From Sphingopyxis sp. MSC1_008 (GTDB taxonomy: Bacteria > Pseudomonadota > Alphaproteobacteria > Sphingomonadales > Sphingomonadaceae): 64,000 bases of DNA. The stretch lies in contig NZ_JALPRD010000001.1 in assembly GCF_023197165.1 (NCBI RefSeq), positions 434,001 to 498,000 on the forward strand, written 5' to 3'. The stretch's first letter is position 1, and each line of letters starts with the position of its first letter. A program made the translations under genes and the position numbers. This document shows, piece by piece, positions 32,945-43,009 of this stretch. A model generated the notes under the pieces. That model had not been told where the DNA came from. It saw nothing but the letters and a program-made list of their open reading frames with translations, and did not search any database.

Positions 32945-33397
32945 TCAATCCCTACAATATCCCTCGCCGGTCTTGACGATCAGGCATTCCTTCTTGCCGG
33001 CGAGATATTTGAGGCCGGTTTCGTCGCCGCTGCCGCGGTGCAGGCTCAGTTCTTCGGCGCCGCGCTTGAACTTGATGCCATGCTCGCTGTCCTCGCCGTC
33101 ATAGGTCCCCTTTGTGTCGAGGTCCGACTGCATTTCGAGCTTGTACTTGCCCGGTGCGGCGGGGGTGATCGTGGCGTACATGCCCTCGACCCCGGTCCAT
33201 TTGCCCGCCCAGCTCGCGAAGCGATGCGGTGCGGTCGCGGGATCGGTGGCTTCGGCGCCTTCGGGCGGCATGGTTTCGACCGGGACCTCGGTTGTCGTCG
33301 CGTCGGTCGGCGCAGGCGCGGGCGCCTCGGCCTTTTCGCAGCCGGCCAACAACACCAGCGCCGCGGCGCTCGCCAAAATTGCACTCTTCTGCATCAT
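32945..33397 (-). CDS. Small lipoprotein of unknown function
   Basis: A 150-residue predicted lipoprotein. The signal ends in the lipobox 'LLAGC' (Cys20). A short Pro/Ala/Thr-rich linker leads to a beta-rich domain ('WAGKWTGVEGMYATITPAAPGKYKLEMQSDLDT...', 'DGEDSEHGIKFKRGAEELSLHRG'). It has a conserved-looking Cys pair in 'KKECLIVKTGEGYCRD' at the C-terminus that may form a disulfide. The AGGAG box precedes two consecutive ATG codons. I do not recognise a characterised family. Confidence 0.75.
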   Translation of the reverse strand: MMQKSAILASAAALVLLAGCEKAEAPAPAPTDATTTEVPVETMPPEGAEATDPATAPHRFASWAGKWTGVEGMYATITPAAPGKYKLEMQSDLDTKGTYDGEDSEHGIKFKRGAEELSLHRGSGDETGLKYLAGKKECLIVKTGEGYCRD

Positions 33398-33447
33398 GCT
33401 TCTCCTTCCCCGTCCAAACGCATGTCGGCGGATAAGTTTCCGCCAGC

Positions 33448-34437
33448 CTATTCGGTGATGATTTCCGCAAACTTCAGCGGATCGACGTTGCCGCCCGACA
33501 GCGTGACGAGCGTCGCGTCGGTCAGCGGCACCTTGCCCGCGAGCACCGCGGCGAGCGCCGCCGCACCGCCGGGCTCGACGACGAGGTGCAGTTTCTCGAA
33601 CACCGTTCGCATCGCATGGCGCACTTCGCTGCGTGTCACGACGACCCCGCGCACGCCGCGCGCCTGCAACACCGTGAAGTTGATCGGCCAGGTCTCGGGG
33701 GTCTGGAGCGCGTCGCACTCGGTCGGATAGGTCATATCCTCGACCGACAGGATCTCGCCCGCGGCGAGGCTGCGCGTCACATCGTCCCAGCCTTCGGGCT
33801 CGACTGCGATAATTTCGGCATCGGGCAGCGCAAGCGCGAGCCCCGCCGACAGGCCGCCGCCACCGCAACAGGCAACAACCTTGTCGGGACCGGCAATCCC
33901 GCGCGCGGCCATCTGTGCCTTTGCTTCGGTCCCGGCGCTGCCCTGCCCTTCGATGATCCACGGGTCGCCATAGGCGTGGACGAGCGTCCCGCCGCGCTGA
34001 TCGAGCAATTTCGCCGCCACCGCATCGCGCGATTCGGTGACGCGGTCATAGAGTATGACGTCGGCGCCCAGCTGGCGCGTCGCGGCAAGTTTCATCGCCG
34101 GCGCATTGCTCGGCATCACGATTGTCGCCTTGATCCCGAGCCGCTTCGCCGCCCACGCGACACCCTGCGCGTGATTTCCGCTCGACACGCCGACAACGCC
34201 CGCCGCCGCCTGTTCGGCTGTCAGGTCGGTCAGCCGGTGCCAAGCTCCGCGGATCTTGAACGCCCCTACAGGCTGCAGGCACTCGGCTTTGCACCACACT
34301 GTCTTGCCGTCGACTTCGAGTGGCAGCAGCGGTGTTTGCGGAAGCAATGCAGCGACTTTCGCCGCGGCGCGTTCGACACCCGCAAGCGTGGGTGCGCGGT
34401 TGGGATCGAGCAAGGGATCGGGGCTTTGCTGTGTCAT
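33448..34437 (-). CDS. Threonine/serine dehydratase-like PLP enzyme
   Basis: A 329-residue fold-type II PLP enzyme without the ACT-like regulatory domain of biosynthetic IlvA. The PLP lysine is Lys61 in 'VGAFKIRGAW'; 'SSGNHAQGVA' and 'CCGGGGLSAGLAL' bind substrate and phosphate. The size and motifs fit catabolic threonine dehydratase, serine dehydratase, serine racemase or threo-3-hydroxyaspartate ammonia-lyase, which sequence alone does not separate. It is divergent from the carboxynorspermidine dehydrogenase gene. Confidence 0.87.
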   Translation of the reverse strand: MTQQSPDPLLDPNRAPTLAGVERAAAKVAALLPQTPLLPLEVDGKTVWCKAECLQPVGAFKIRGAWHRLTDLTAEQAAAGVVGVSSGNHAQGVAWAAKRLGIKATIVMPSNAPAMKLAATRQLGADVILYDRVTESRDAVAAKLLDQRGGTLVHAYGDPWIIEGQGSAGTEAKAQMAARGIAGPDKVVACCGGGGLSAGLALALPDAEIIAVEPEGWDDVTRSLAAGEILSVEDMTYPTECDALQTPETWPINFTVLQARGVRGVVVTRSEVRHAMRTVFEKLHLVVEPGGAAALAAVLAGKVPLTDATLVTLSGGNVDPLKFAEIITE

Positions 34438-34501
34438 GGCTTCGTCCTATAGGGCCGGCCATACAAGACAAGCCACATAGGTAGGCGCAGGAGATTTTTC
34501 G

Positions 34502-35710
<1,209 letters not shown>

Positions 35711-35725
35711 TCGATTTTACGTTTT

Positions 35726-35797
35726 TCGTCATTCCCGCGAAAGCTGGAACCCAGTAGCCACGTCGGAACTGGATTCCCGCTTTCGCGGGAATGACGA
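35726..35797. repeat. REPIN-like inverted repeat between polyamine genes
   Basis: The outer arms, TCGTCATTCCCGCGAAAGC (35726-35744) and its exact reverse complement (35779-35797), enclose a less perfect inner pair (CCAGT/ACTGG). It lies between the dehydrogenase stop and the hydrolase start. Confidence 0.9.
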
Positions 35798-35813
35798 AGG
35801 GTGGTTCGAGATC

Positions 35814-36902
35814 ATGAAACTACATATCGCTGCGCTTTCCTTGCTTGCGGCCCTCGCCACACCTGCGTTCGCTCAATCAGACGACGCCTACGCCCCCGCC
35901 CGCGCGATCGTCGCCGACATCGGCAAAATCGTCACGCCGAACGGGGTGCAGGAAACGTTCGAGGTCACGCTGGGCGGCGCGCGGCAGGTCGTGAACGTGC
36001 GCGGCTCGGACCGCGACAATCCGATCCTCATCTTCGTCCATGGCGGCCCCGGCGCGGTCGAAATGCCCTTCGCTTGGGCGTTTCAGCGCCCGTGGGAGGA
36101 TGTCTTCACCGTCGTCCAGTACGACCAGCGCGGCGCGGGGCGCAGCTACCCGCTGAACGATCCCGCGACGCTCGCACCGACGATGACGCCCGATCGCTAT
36201 CGCGACGACGCCATCGAACTTATCGAGCTGCTGAAGAAGCGCTACGCCAAGCGCAAGGTCGTGCTGTTGGGGCACAGCTGGGGTTCGATCGTCGGCCTGT
36301 CCGTCGCGGTGAAGCGCCCCGATCTGCTCTACGCCTATGTCGGCGTCGGTCAGGGCATCGATTTCCGCGAAGGCGAGAAGGCCGGCATGGCGTGGACGCG
36401 CGCCAAGGCGCTGGCCGCGGGCAACAAGGAAGCCGTAGCCGCGATCGACGCGCTCGCGCCCTATCCGCAGGGCGAGTTCACCATCGCCAAGGCTGACGGC
36501 TGGCGCAAATATGCGATCCCCTATGGCTCGCTGATGCACAATAAGCCCGACCTCAAATATTATTTCGAGACCCCGCGCCTCTCGCCCGAGTATAGCGAGG
36601 CCGACCGCAAGGCATGGGGGAAGGGCAGCGAATTTTCGGTCACGACGCTGTGGCCGCGCCTCGCCGACGTCAGCTTCACCAAGGTGAAGAAGATGGATGT
36701 CCCGCTCGTCTTCCTGCTCGGACGGCATGACTATACTGTCCCTTCGCCGGTGGCGGCCCAGTGGTTCGGACAGGTTGAAGCACCCTCGAAGAAGCTCGTC
36801 TGGCTCGAACATTCGGCGCATATGCCAATGGTCGAGGAACCGGGGCACTTCTTTGCTGCGCTGCTCCGCGATGTACTTCCACTGACGAAAGACCCCAAAT
36901 GA
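35814..36902 (+). CDS. Secreted alpha/beta hydrolase, proline iminopeptidase-like
   Basis: A 362-residue protein with a Sec signal ending 'LATPAFAQ'. 'FVHGGPGAVEM' is the HGGPG oxyanion motif of prolyl aminopeptidases. 'VVLLGHSWGSIVGLSVA' carries the nucleophilic Ser, 'GRHDYTVP' the acid and 'EHSAHMPMVE' the His. Likely a periplasmic peptidase or esterase. It sits between the two carboxyspermidine genes but has no obvious polyamine role. The next gene overlaps its end by four bases. Confidence 0.82.
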   Translation: MKLHIAALSLLAALATPAFAQSDDAYAPARAIVADIGKIVTPNGVQETFEVTLGGARQVVNVRGSDRDNPILIFVHGGPGAVEMPFAWAFQRPWEDVFTVVQYDQRGAGRSYPLNDPATLAPTMTPDRYRDDAIELIELLKKRYAKRKVVLLGHSWGSIVGLSVAVKRPDLLYAYVGVGQGIDFREGEKAGMAWTRAKALAAGNKEAVAAIDALAPYPQGEFTIAKADGWRKYAIPYGSLMHNKPDLKYYFETPRLSPEYSEADRKAWGKGSEFSVTTLWPRLADVSFTKVKKMDVPLVFLLGRHDYTVPSPVAAQWFGQVEAPSKKLVWLEHSAHMPMVEEPGHFFAALLRDVLPLTKDPK

Positions 36903-37249
36903 CCGCCTATCTCGCGCCGATCGGCCTGCTGTTCGTCTCGAACATCTTCATGACTTTTGCTTGGTACGGACAACTCGGCGCGGTGTCGCGGCCGATCTGG
37001 CTCGCGGTGCTGATCGCATGGGGCATCGCCTTCTTCGAATATTGCCTCGTCGTGCCCGCGAACCGCATCGGCTATGGTGTTTACACCGCCGCCGAACTCA
37101 AGACCTTGCAGGAAGTGATCACACTGGTCATATTCGCCGGGTTCGCGGTCTTCTGGCTCGGTGAGAAGCTGACCTTGAACCATCTCGTCGGCTTCGGTCT
37201 GATTGCGGCGGGGGCGTTCTTCATTTTCAAGGGACCGATTGCGGTCTGA
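36899..37249 (+). CDS. Small membrane protein of the DMT superfamily (DUF486 type)
   Basis: A 116-residue protein with four transmembrane helices. 'NIFMTFAWYGQL', 'WGIAFFEYCLVVPANRIGYG' and 'TLQEVITLVIFAGFAVFWLGEKLTLNHLVGFGLI' match the DUF486 family, EamA-like half-transporters. Its function is unknown. It begins in an ATGA overlap with the hydrolase and is followed 15 bp later by the carboxynorspermidine decarboxylase gene. A polyamine or cation export role is possible from position only. Confidence 0.82.
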   Translation: MTAYLAPIGLLFVSNIFMTFAWYGQLGAVSRPIWLAVLIAWGIAFFEYCLVVPANRIGYGVYTAAELKTLQEVITLVIFAGFAVFWLGEKLTLNHLVGFGLIAAGAFFIFKGPIAV

Positions 37250-37264
37250 GGTAAATATAGCGAC

Positions 37265-38437
37265 ATGGAAACCCGTGCCGGCGATCCCGGAGCCTTTGCC
37301 CGCTTCGACCTGACCAGCGTGCCTTCTCCCGCCTTCGTCGTCGATGCCGCGAAAGTGCGCGCAAACCTGTCGGTGCTCCGCCATATCGGCGACGCGTCGG
37401 GCGCGCGCGTGCTCGCGGCGCTCAAGGCCTTTTCGATGTGGTCGCTGGGGCCGGTCGTCGCCGAATATCTCGACGGCGTGTGCGCCTCGGGCCTCTATGA
37501 AGCCCGGCTCGGCCGCGGCGAATATGGCGGCGAAGTCGCGACCTATTGCGCGGGCTACAAGGAAGCCGACCTCCCCGAGATCGCGGCGCTATCCGACCAC
37601 CTCATCTTCAACTCGCCCGGCCAGATCGCGCGTTTCCGTCCGCTGCTCGACGAACTTCGCGCCAAGGGCGAAAGCTTCGACATCGGCCTCCGCATCAATC
37701 CGATGCACAGCGAGGGCGAGGTCGCCAAATACGACCCCGCCGCGCCGTGCAGCCGCCTCGGCTTCCCGGTGACCCAGCTGCTCCCCGAACATATGGAGGG
37801 CATCGACGGCGTCCATATGCACAGCCTGTGCGAACAGGACTTCCCGCCGCTCCAGCGGACATGGGAATCGGTGCAACCGATGCTGCGCCCCTTTTTCAAC
37901 CAGCTCAAATGGATCAATTTCGGTGGCGGCCATCATGTGACGCGCGCCGATTATCAGGTCGACGATCTGATCGCGTTCCTGAAGCAGGTCCGCGCCGCGA
38001 CCGACTGCGACGTGATGATCGAGCCCGGCGAAGCGATCGCGCTCGACGCCGGCATCCTCATCGGCGAAGTGCTCGACCTGTTCGACAATGGCATGCCGAT
38101 CGGCATCACCGACATTTCGGCGACCTGCCATATGCCCGACGTGATCGAGGCCCCCTACCGCCCGGCGATGCTCGATGAGAGCCGCGAAGGCATGCCAACA
38201 CGCCTCGGCGGTCCTTCGTGCCTCGCGGGCGATGTCATCGGCGATTACCGCCTGCCCGGCGGCGCACGCATCGGCCAGCGCTTCGCCTTCCTCGACCAGG
38301 CGCATTATTCGATGGTGAAGACGAACACCTTCAACGGTGTCCCGCTGCCGTCGATCTGGCTGTGGGACAGCGAGAGCGATGCGCTCAGGCTGATCCGCGA
38401 ATTCGGCTATGAGGATTTCAAGATGCGGCTGGGGTAA
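37265..38437 (+). CDS. nspC: Carboxynorspermidine/carboxyspermidine decarboxylase
   Basis: A 390-residue alanine-racemase-fold PLP decarboxylase. The PLP lysine is Lys54 in 'VLAALKAFSMW'. 'GVHMHSLCEQDF', 'WINFGGGHHVTR' and 'EPGEAIALDAGILIGEVLD' are CANSDC landmarks. It decarboxylates carboxyspermidine to spermidine (or the nor-form), completing the route begun at 34502. The last 20 bases overlap the convergent FAD-oxidoreductase gene. Confidence 0.92.
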   Translation: METRAGDPGAFARFDLTSVPSPAFVVDAAKVRANLSVLRHIGDASGARVLAALKAFSMWSLGPVVAEYLDGVCASGLYEARLGRGEYGGEVATYCAGYKEADLPEIAALSDHLIFNSPGQIARFRPLLDELRAKGESFDIGLRINPMHSEGEVAKYDPAAPCSRLGFPVTQLLPEHMEGIDGVHMHSLCEQDFPPLQRTWESVQPMLRPFFNQLKWINFGGGHHVTRADYQVDDLIAFLKQVRAATDCDVMIEPGEAIALDAGILIGEVLDLFDNGMPIGITDISATCHMPDVIEAPYRPAMLDESREGMPTRLGGPSCLAGDVIGDYRLPGGARIGQRFAFLDQAHYSMVKTNTFNGVPLPSIWLWDSESDALRLIREFGYEDFKMRLG

Positions 38438-40112
38438 GCTCCGCCAGCGCCTGATGGATATCGCTCACCACGACCGACCCCTCGCCGACCGATGACGCGA
38501 CGCGCTTCACCGATCCCTTGCGCACGTCGCCGACGGCATAGATGCGCGGCCAGCTCGTCTCGAACCGGCTCGGCATGCGGTCGAGCGACCAGCCCGCCTT
38601 GACCAGTTCGAGCGGCGCGATGTCGGTGCCGGTCTTCACGAAGCCGCGCTCGTCGCACACCATTTCCTTGGGCAGCCAGGTCGTGTTCGGGCTCGCGCCG
38701 AGGAAGAGGAACAGGAAGCCGCAATCGCAATGCCCCTCGTCGCCCGTGTCGCGGCAGCGATAGGTCAGGCCGGCGAGCCGGTCCTCGCCGTGCAGCGCGA
38801 CGACGTCGGTCGACGGGATGATCTCGATATTCGGATGTTCTTCGAGCCTTTTGACCAGATATTCGGACATCGTCTCGCGCAGGTTTCCACGGCGGAAAAT
38901 GACATGAACCTTCTTCGCGACGCTGGCGAGATAGATCGCACCCTGCCCCGCCGAATTGCCTGAACCAACGATCGTCACTTCGGCGTCGCTGCACAGCTGC
39001 GCCTCCATCGGCGTCGCGCCATAATAGACGCCGCGGCCTTCATAAGACTCGATGCCGTCGATCGGCAGGCTCTGGTATTTCGCGCCGCTCGCGACCACCA
39101 CCGCGCGGCTGCGCAGCTTGCGGCCGTCGGCAAGGTGCAGGCAATAGGCGTCGCCGTCGCGATTGATCGACGCCGCGCGCACCGGCGATACCAGCCGCGC
39201 GCCAAATTTCTGCGCCTGCACCGTCGCGCGGCGCGCCAGCTCGTTCCCCGAAATCCCGGTCGGGAAACCCAGGTAATTCTCGATCTTCGACGAGGTCCCC
39301 GCCTGCCCGCCGGGCGCGAGCGAATCGAGCGCGATCACCGTCAGCCCTTCGGACGCGGCATAGACCGCCGCCGCGAGCCCGCCGGGGCCGCTGCCGACCA
39401 CGAGCACATCGGCGGTCGCTCCATCGGGCAGCAGGTCGAGCCCAAGCCCTGCGGCAAGCTGTTCGGGCGTCGGCTGGATCAGCACGTCGGCGGCGCCGAG
39501 GATGGCGACCGGCAACTGGTCCTCGGTCAACCCGCGTTCGGCCATCAGGTGCGCGGCGACGGGGCCGTCGGCGGGATCGAACCAGCGATGCGCGACGCCA
39601 TGCTTCATAAGCAGGTCGCGCAGCGCATAGACGCTGCGGTCCATCGCCGCGCCGATCACGATCGTGACGGCAAAACCGCGATGCTTGCTGAACTCGCGCC
39701 GCGCCGACAGCACACGGATGAAGATGTCCGAATAATGGCTGTTGCCTGCAATCAGGCGCTGGAAATCGGGATGCGCGATGCGGATGATCTCGCCGTCGGC
39801 ACCCATCTCGACGCGCGACAGATGGCGCTGGCCGGTCAGCACCGACAGGTCGCCGGCGAACTGCCCATGCTCCATCCAGCCGACGCGCTTGCGCCCTTCG
39901 TCGGTCGACGCAAAGATGTCGGTGTGCCCCGACAGGGTGATGATGCAATCGGGCGCCATCGCGCCTTCCTCGACAATCAGGTCGCCGGCTTTGTGTGATT
40001 CGACCGTGCCGAACGCGCGCAACTCGTCCAGTTCCGCGTCGGTGAAATTATGATTGACCTCGGCGCGAGACACCATGGCGAGCAGATCCTTTCCGGGTTC
40101 GATAACGTTCAT
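38418..40112 (-). CDS. cNMP-binding / thioredoxin reductase-like FAD oxidoreductase fusion
   Basis: A 564-residue three-part protein. Residues about 15-130 form a CRP-type cyclic-nucleotide-binding barrel ('HKAGDLIVEEGAMAPD', 'GQFAGDLSVLTGQR'). About 145-230 is a thioredoxin-fold-like linker. About 245-560 is a thioredoxin-reductase-type FAD/NAD(P)H unit ('VLVVGSGPGGLAAAVYAASEGLTVIALD', 'VTIVGSGNSAGQGAIYLA', 'IYAVGDVRKGSVKR'). Where reductases carry the redox CxxC after 'GRGVYYG', this protein reads 'ATPM', so it cannot reduce thioredoxin in the usual way. The ATG at 40112 starts the cNMP domain. It may be a ligand-gated oxidoreductase. Confidence 0.85.
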   Translation of the reverse strand: MNVIEPGKDLLAMVSRAEVNHNFTDAELDELRAFGTVESHKAGDLIVEEGAMAPDCIITLSGHTDIFASTDEGRKRVGWMEHGQFAGDLSVLTGQRHLSRVEMGADGEIIRIAHPDFQRLIAGNSHYSDIFIRVLSARREFSKHRGFAVTIVIGAAMDRSVYALRDLLMKHGVAHRWFDPADGPVAAHLMAERGLTEDQLPVAILGAADVLIQPTPEQLAAGLGLDLLPDGATADVLVVGSGPGGLAAAVYAASEGLTVIALDSLAPGGQAGTSSKIENYLGFPTGISGNELARRATVQAQKFGARLVSPVRAASINRDGDAYCLHLADGRKLRSRAVVVASGAKYQSLPIDGIESYEGRGVYYGATPMEAQLCSDAEVTIVGSGNSAGQGAIYLASVAKKVHVIFRRGNLRETMSEYLVKRLEEHPNIEIIPSTDVVALHGEDRLAGLTYRCRDTGDEGHCDCGFLFLFLGASPNTTWLPKEMVCDERGFVKTGTDIAPLELVKAGWSLDRMPSRFETSWPRIYAVGDVRKGSVKRVASSVGEGSVVVSDIHQALAELTPAAS

Positions 40113-40224
40113 CCCTAGCGCTGCGAAGCCGCCTTGTCTCGCATTCGCGCGGTTTGGCGTATGTCGGCCCCGGTTCGCCCTTCGTATCGCCGCGCTATTA
40201 CAAAATTGCGCGATAGGGTCTTTA

Positions 40225-40325
40225 CAGGGGGGACCCCCCTGCATATATCGCCCTCCGCTGCCCCAGGGGGACTTCCAATAACCGCAAGGCAGCCTTGTCG
40301 TTTACCGTTTAATTTTGGGGGTCCC
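40225..40325 (+). promoter_or_regulatory. Structured leader of ornithine decarboxylase with possible RBS sequestration
   Basis: A G/C palindrome at 40225-40241 (CAGGGGGG-A-CCCCCCTG) and a second copy of CAGGGGGAC at 40264-40272 precede a small hairpin (40285-40297). GGGGGTCCC at 40317-40325, just before the TTG start, is the exact complement of 40230-40238. Formation of the first hairpin and masking of the GGGGG ribosome-binding site would exclude each other. Alphaproteobacterial ornithine decarboxylase leaders are known to carry the 'speF' RNA motif; this may be a version of it. Confidence 0.5.
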
Positions 40326-40330
40326 TTGAG

Positions 40331-41524
40331 TTGCACCAGCATCATAGCGCCCACGGGCTGATTCAGGCACTTTCGCCGATCGAACCTGTTACGCTTGTTC
40401 GCCCGCACGCCGCGCGGCGTGCAGCGCGTTTCTTCATCGAGCGATTTCCCGGCACGACCATGTATGCGGTCAAGGCGAATCCGTCGCCCGACCTGCTGCG
40501 CGTGCTGTGGGATTCGGGTGTCACGCATTATGACGTCGCCTCGATTGCCGAGGTCCGGCTCGTCGCGCGCACGCTCCCCGAAGCGACGCTTTGCTTCATG
40601 CATCCGGTGAAGGCCGAGGAAGCGATTTCCGAAGCTTATTGGAAGCATGGCGTGCGCACCTTCTCGCTCGACACGCTCGACGAACTCGAAAAGATCGTCC
40701 GTGCGACCGAAGGCGCGGCCGACCTGAACCTGCTCGTTCGCCTCCGCGTGTCGTCCGACCATTCGAAACTCAGCCTCGCCGCCAAGTTCGGCGCCGAGGC
40801 CGACGAAGTCGTCGAGCTGTTGATGGCAACCCGCCAGGCCGCCGACGCGCTGGGCATCTGCTTCCATGTCGGTAGCCAGGCGATGACCCCGCATGCCTAT
40901 GCGCAGGCGATGGAACGCGTCCGCGCCGCGATCGTCGCGGCGTCGGTGACGGTCGACATCATCGATGTCGGCGGCGGCTTTCCTTCGTCCTACCCCGGCA
41001 TGGAGCCTCCGCCGCTCGGCGCCTATTTCGACACGATCCATCGCAGCTTCGAAAGCCTGCCGATCAGCTATTCGGCGGAACTGTGGTGCGAGCCGGGCCG
41101 TGCGCTGTCGGCCGAGTATAGCTCGCTGATCGTGCGCGTCGAAAAGCGCCGCGGCGACGAGCTGTACATCAACGACGGTGCCTATGGCGCGCTGTTCGAC
41201 GCCGCGCATGTCGGTTGGCGCTTTCCCGTCACGTTACAGCGCGACGTCGAAAGCGACGCCGAGATGGTGCCGTTCAGCTTCTATGGCCCGACCTGTGACG
41301 ATCTCGACCATATGGCTGGCCCCTTCTTCCTGCCCGCCGACATCAAGGCGGGCGATTTCATCGAGATCGGCATGCTCGGCGCCTATGGCTGCGCGATGCG
41401 CACCAAGTTCAACGGCTTCGGCGCCGACGAAACGCACGTCGTCAGCGACGAACCGATGGTCAGCCTCTACACCGGCGAAGTCGAACAGGAACGCCGCAGC
41501 GCAACGGTAACCAAGCTGTTCTGA
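40331..41524 (+). CDS. Ornithine decarboxylase, type III PLP (eukaryote-like)
   Basis: A 397-residue alanine-racemase-fold decarboxylase making putrescine from ornithine (possibly also lysine to cadaverine). The PLP lysine is Lys48 ('MYAVKANPSPD'). 'FHVGSQAMTP', 'DVGGGFPSSYPG' and 'CEPGRALSAEYSSLI' are typical. The active-site Cys lies in 'YGPTCDDLD'. The only start that restores the normal N-terminus is TTG at 40331, because an in-frame stop lies at 40310. GGGGG at 40317-40321 is its ribosome-binding site. Putrescine made here can feed the dehydrogenase at 34502. Confidence 0.92.
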   Translation: MHQHHSAHGLIQALSPIEPVTLVRPHAARRAARFFIERFPGTTMYAVKANPSPDLLRVLWDSGVTHYDVASIAEVRLVARTLPEATLCFMHPVKAEEAISEAYWKHGVRTFSLDTLDELEKIVRATEGAADLNLLVRLRVSSDHSKLSLAAKFGAEADEVVELLMATRQAADALGICFHVGSQAMTPHAYAQAMERVRAAIVAASVTVDIIDVGGGFPSSYPGMEPPPLGAYFDTIHRSFESLPISYSAELWCEPGRALSAEYSSLIVRVEKRRGDELYINDGAYGALFDAAHVGWRFPVTLQRDVESDAEMVPFSFYGPTCDDLDHMAGPFFLPADIKAGDFIEIGMLGAYGCAMRTKFNGFGADETHVVSDEPMVSLYTGEVEQERRSATVTKLF

Positions 41525-41548
41525 CGAAACGACCACACGAAAAACCGA

Positions 41549-41585
41549 GGGCCGGCGCAGCGATGCGACCGGCCCTTTTCCTTTT
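41549..41585 (+). terminator. Rho-independent terminator after ornithine decarboxylase
   Basis: GGGCCGG (41549-41555) pairs with CCGGCCC (41569-41575), with an inner CGC/GCG stem, followed by a T-rich tract from 41576. Confidence 0.88.
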
Positions 41586-41612
41586 GGACCAAGGCGCTAG
41601 ATTGCGCGGCCC

Positions 41613-42938
41613 ATGCAGCCCTTCCATCACCTTCTCGCCAATAACCTGATCGCGAACATCACCAATTTCACGGTGTGGTTTGCGCTGACCTTCTGGACTT
41701 TCCTCGAAACCCAATCGGTGTTCGCGACGGGGATGATTGCGGGCATCTACCTCGTCCTGACATCGGCGCTCGGCATCTGGTTCGGCAGCCTCGTCGACCA
41801 TCACGGCAAGCGCAACATGATGATGGTGTCGAGCATCGCGTCGCTGATCCTCTACGCGGCGGCGCTCGCCGGCTATATGCTCCACCCGGACATTCGCGGC
41901 GCCGAGGTGCGGAGCCTCACGCTCTGGCTCTTCATTCTAGTCTCGATGTTCGCGGTTATCGCCGGCAACATCCGTATGATCGCGCTGCCGACGCTGGTGA
42001 CATTGCTCGTACCCAAGGACCGGCGCGACAAGGCGAACGGGCTCGTCGGCATGGTCAGCGGCATCGGTTTCCTCACCACCTCGGCGATCAGCGGTTTTCT
42101 CGTCGCGTGGGGCGGGATGGTCGCAACGCTTGTCTTCGCCATCGCCCTCTCGCTGATCGCCGCGCTCGACCTGCTCTTCGTCCATATCGACGAGCCGCGC
42201 GAGACCGAGGAGCATGCCGAACCGCGCCGTATCGACCTTGCCGGCACCTTCCGCATCGTCCTTGGCATCCCAGGGCTGTTCGCGCTGATCCTCTTTTCCG
42301 CCTTCAACAACCTGCTCGGCGGCGTCTTCATGGCGCTGATGGACGCGTACGGCCTGTCGCTGATGAAGGTCGAGGCATGGGGGCTGCTATGGGCGGTCAC
42401 ATCGAGCGCCTTCATCCTCAGCGGCGCGCTCATATCGCGGACCGGCCTTGGCGCAAATCCGGTGCGCACCCTGCTTCTCGTCAACCTCGTGACCTGGGCG
42501 GTCGCGGCGGTGTTCACGGTCCAGTCGTCGATCCTGCTATTGGCGATCGGCTGCTTCATCTGGATGTTCTTCGGCCCCTATGCGGAAGCCGCCGAACAGA
42601 CGACGCTGCAAAAGGTCGTGCCGTTCGAGCGGCAGGGACGCGTCTTCGGCTTTGCCCAGTCGGTCGAACTAGCCGCCTCGCCGCTCACCGCCTTCCTGAT
42701 CGCGCCGCTGACGCAATTCGTCTTCGTGCCCTTCATGACCGACGGCGCGGGGGCGCAGGCGATCGGCGACTGGTACGGGCGCGGCCCCGAACGCGGGATC
42801 GCCGTCGTCTTCACCATCGCAGGCATAATGGGTGTGATCCTCACGATCATCGCCCTTCGTTCGCGATCCTACCGCCGGATCTCGGCCGCCTATGCTGCCG
42901 GAAATGGCAGTAGCGAAACAGCGCCGGCTGCCGCTTAA
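41613..42938 (+). CDS. MFS transporter
   Basis: A 441-residue membrane protein with about 12 helices. The loop between helices 2 and 3 has 'GSLVDHHGKRNMMM', the major facilitator signature, and 'RDKANGLVGMVSGIGFLTTSAISG' is typical of the macrolide/enterobactin exporter-like (MFS_3) group. Its substrate is unknown. It stands alone between two terminators. Confidence 0.87.
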   Translation: MQPFHHLLANNLIANITNFTVWFALTFWTFLETQSVFATGMIAGIYLVLTSALGIWFGSLVDHHGKRNMMMVSSIASLILYAAALAGYMLHPDIRGAEVRSLTLWLFILVSMFAVIAGNIRMIALPTLVTLLVPKDRRDKANGLVGMVSGIGFLTTSAISGFLVAWGGMVATLVFAIALSLIAALDLLFVHIDEPRETEEHAEPRRIDLAGTFRIVLGIPGLFALILFSAFNNLLGGVFMALMDAYGLSLMKVEAWGLLWAVTSSAFILSGALISRTGLGANPVRTLLLVNLVTWAVAAVFTVQSSILLLAIGCFIWMFFGPYAEAAEQTTLQKVVPFERQGRVFGFAQSVELAASPLTAFLIAPLTQFVFVPFMTDGAGAQAIGDWYGRGPERGIAVVFTIAGIMGVILTIIALRSRSYRRISAAYAAGNGSSETAPAAA

Positions 42939-42946
42939 GGAAAGTT

Positions 42947-42972
42947 ACGGAAACCTCTTCCGTTTTACTTTG
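42947..42972 (+). terminator. Probable terminator after MFS gene
   Basis: ACGGAA (42947-42952) and TTCCGT (42958-42963) form a 6-bp stem with a 5-base loop, followed by TTTTACTTT. The stem is short, so strength is uncertain. Confidence 0.6.
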
Positions 42973-43009
42973 CAATCATTCTATCCTGCCGGGCGGAAGA
43001 GGAGGAGCT

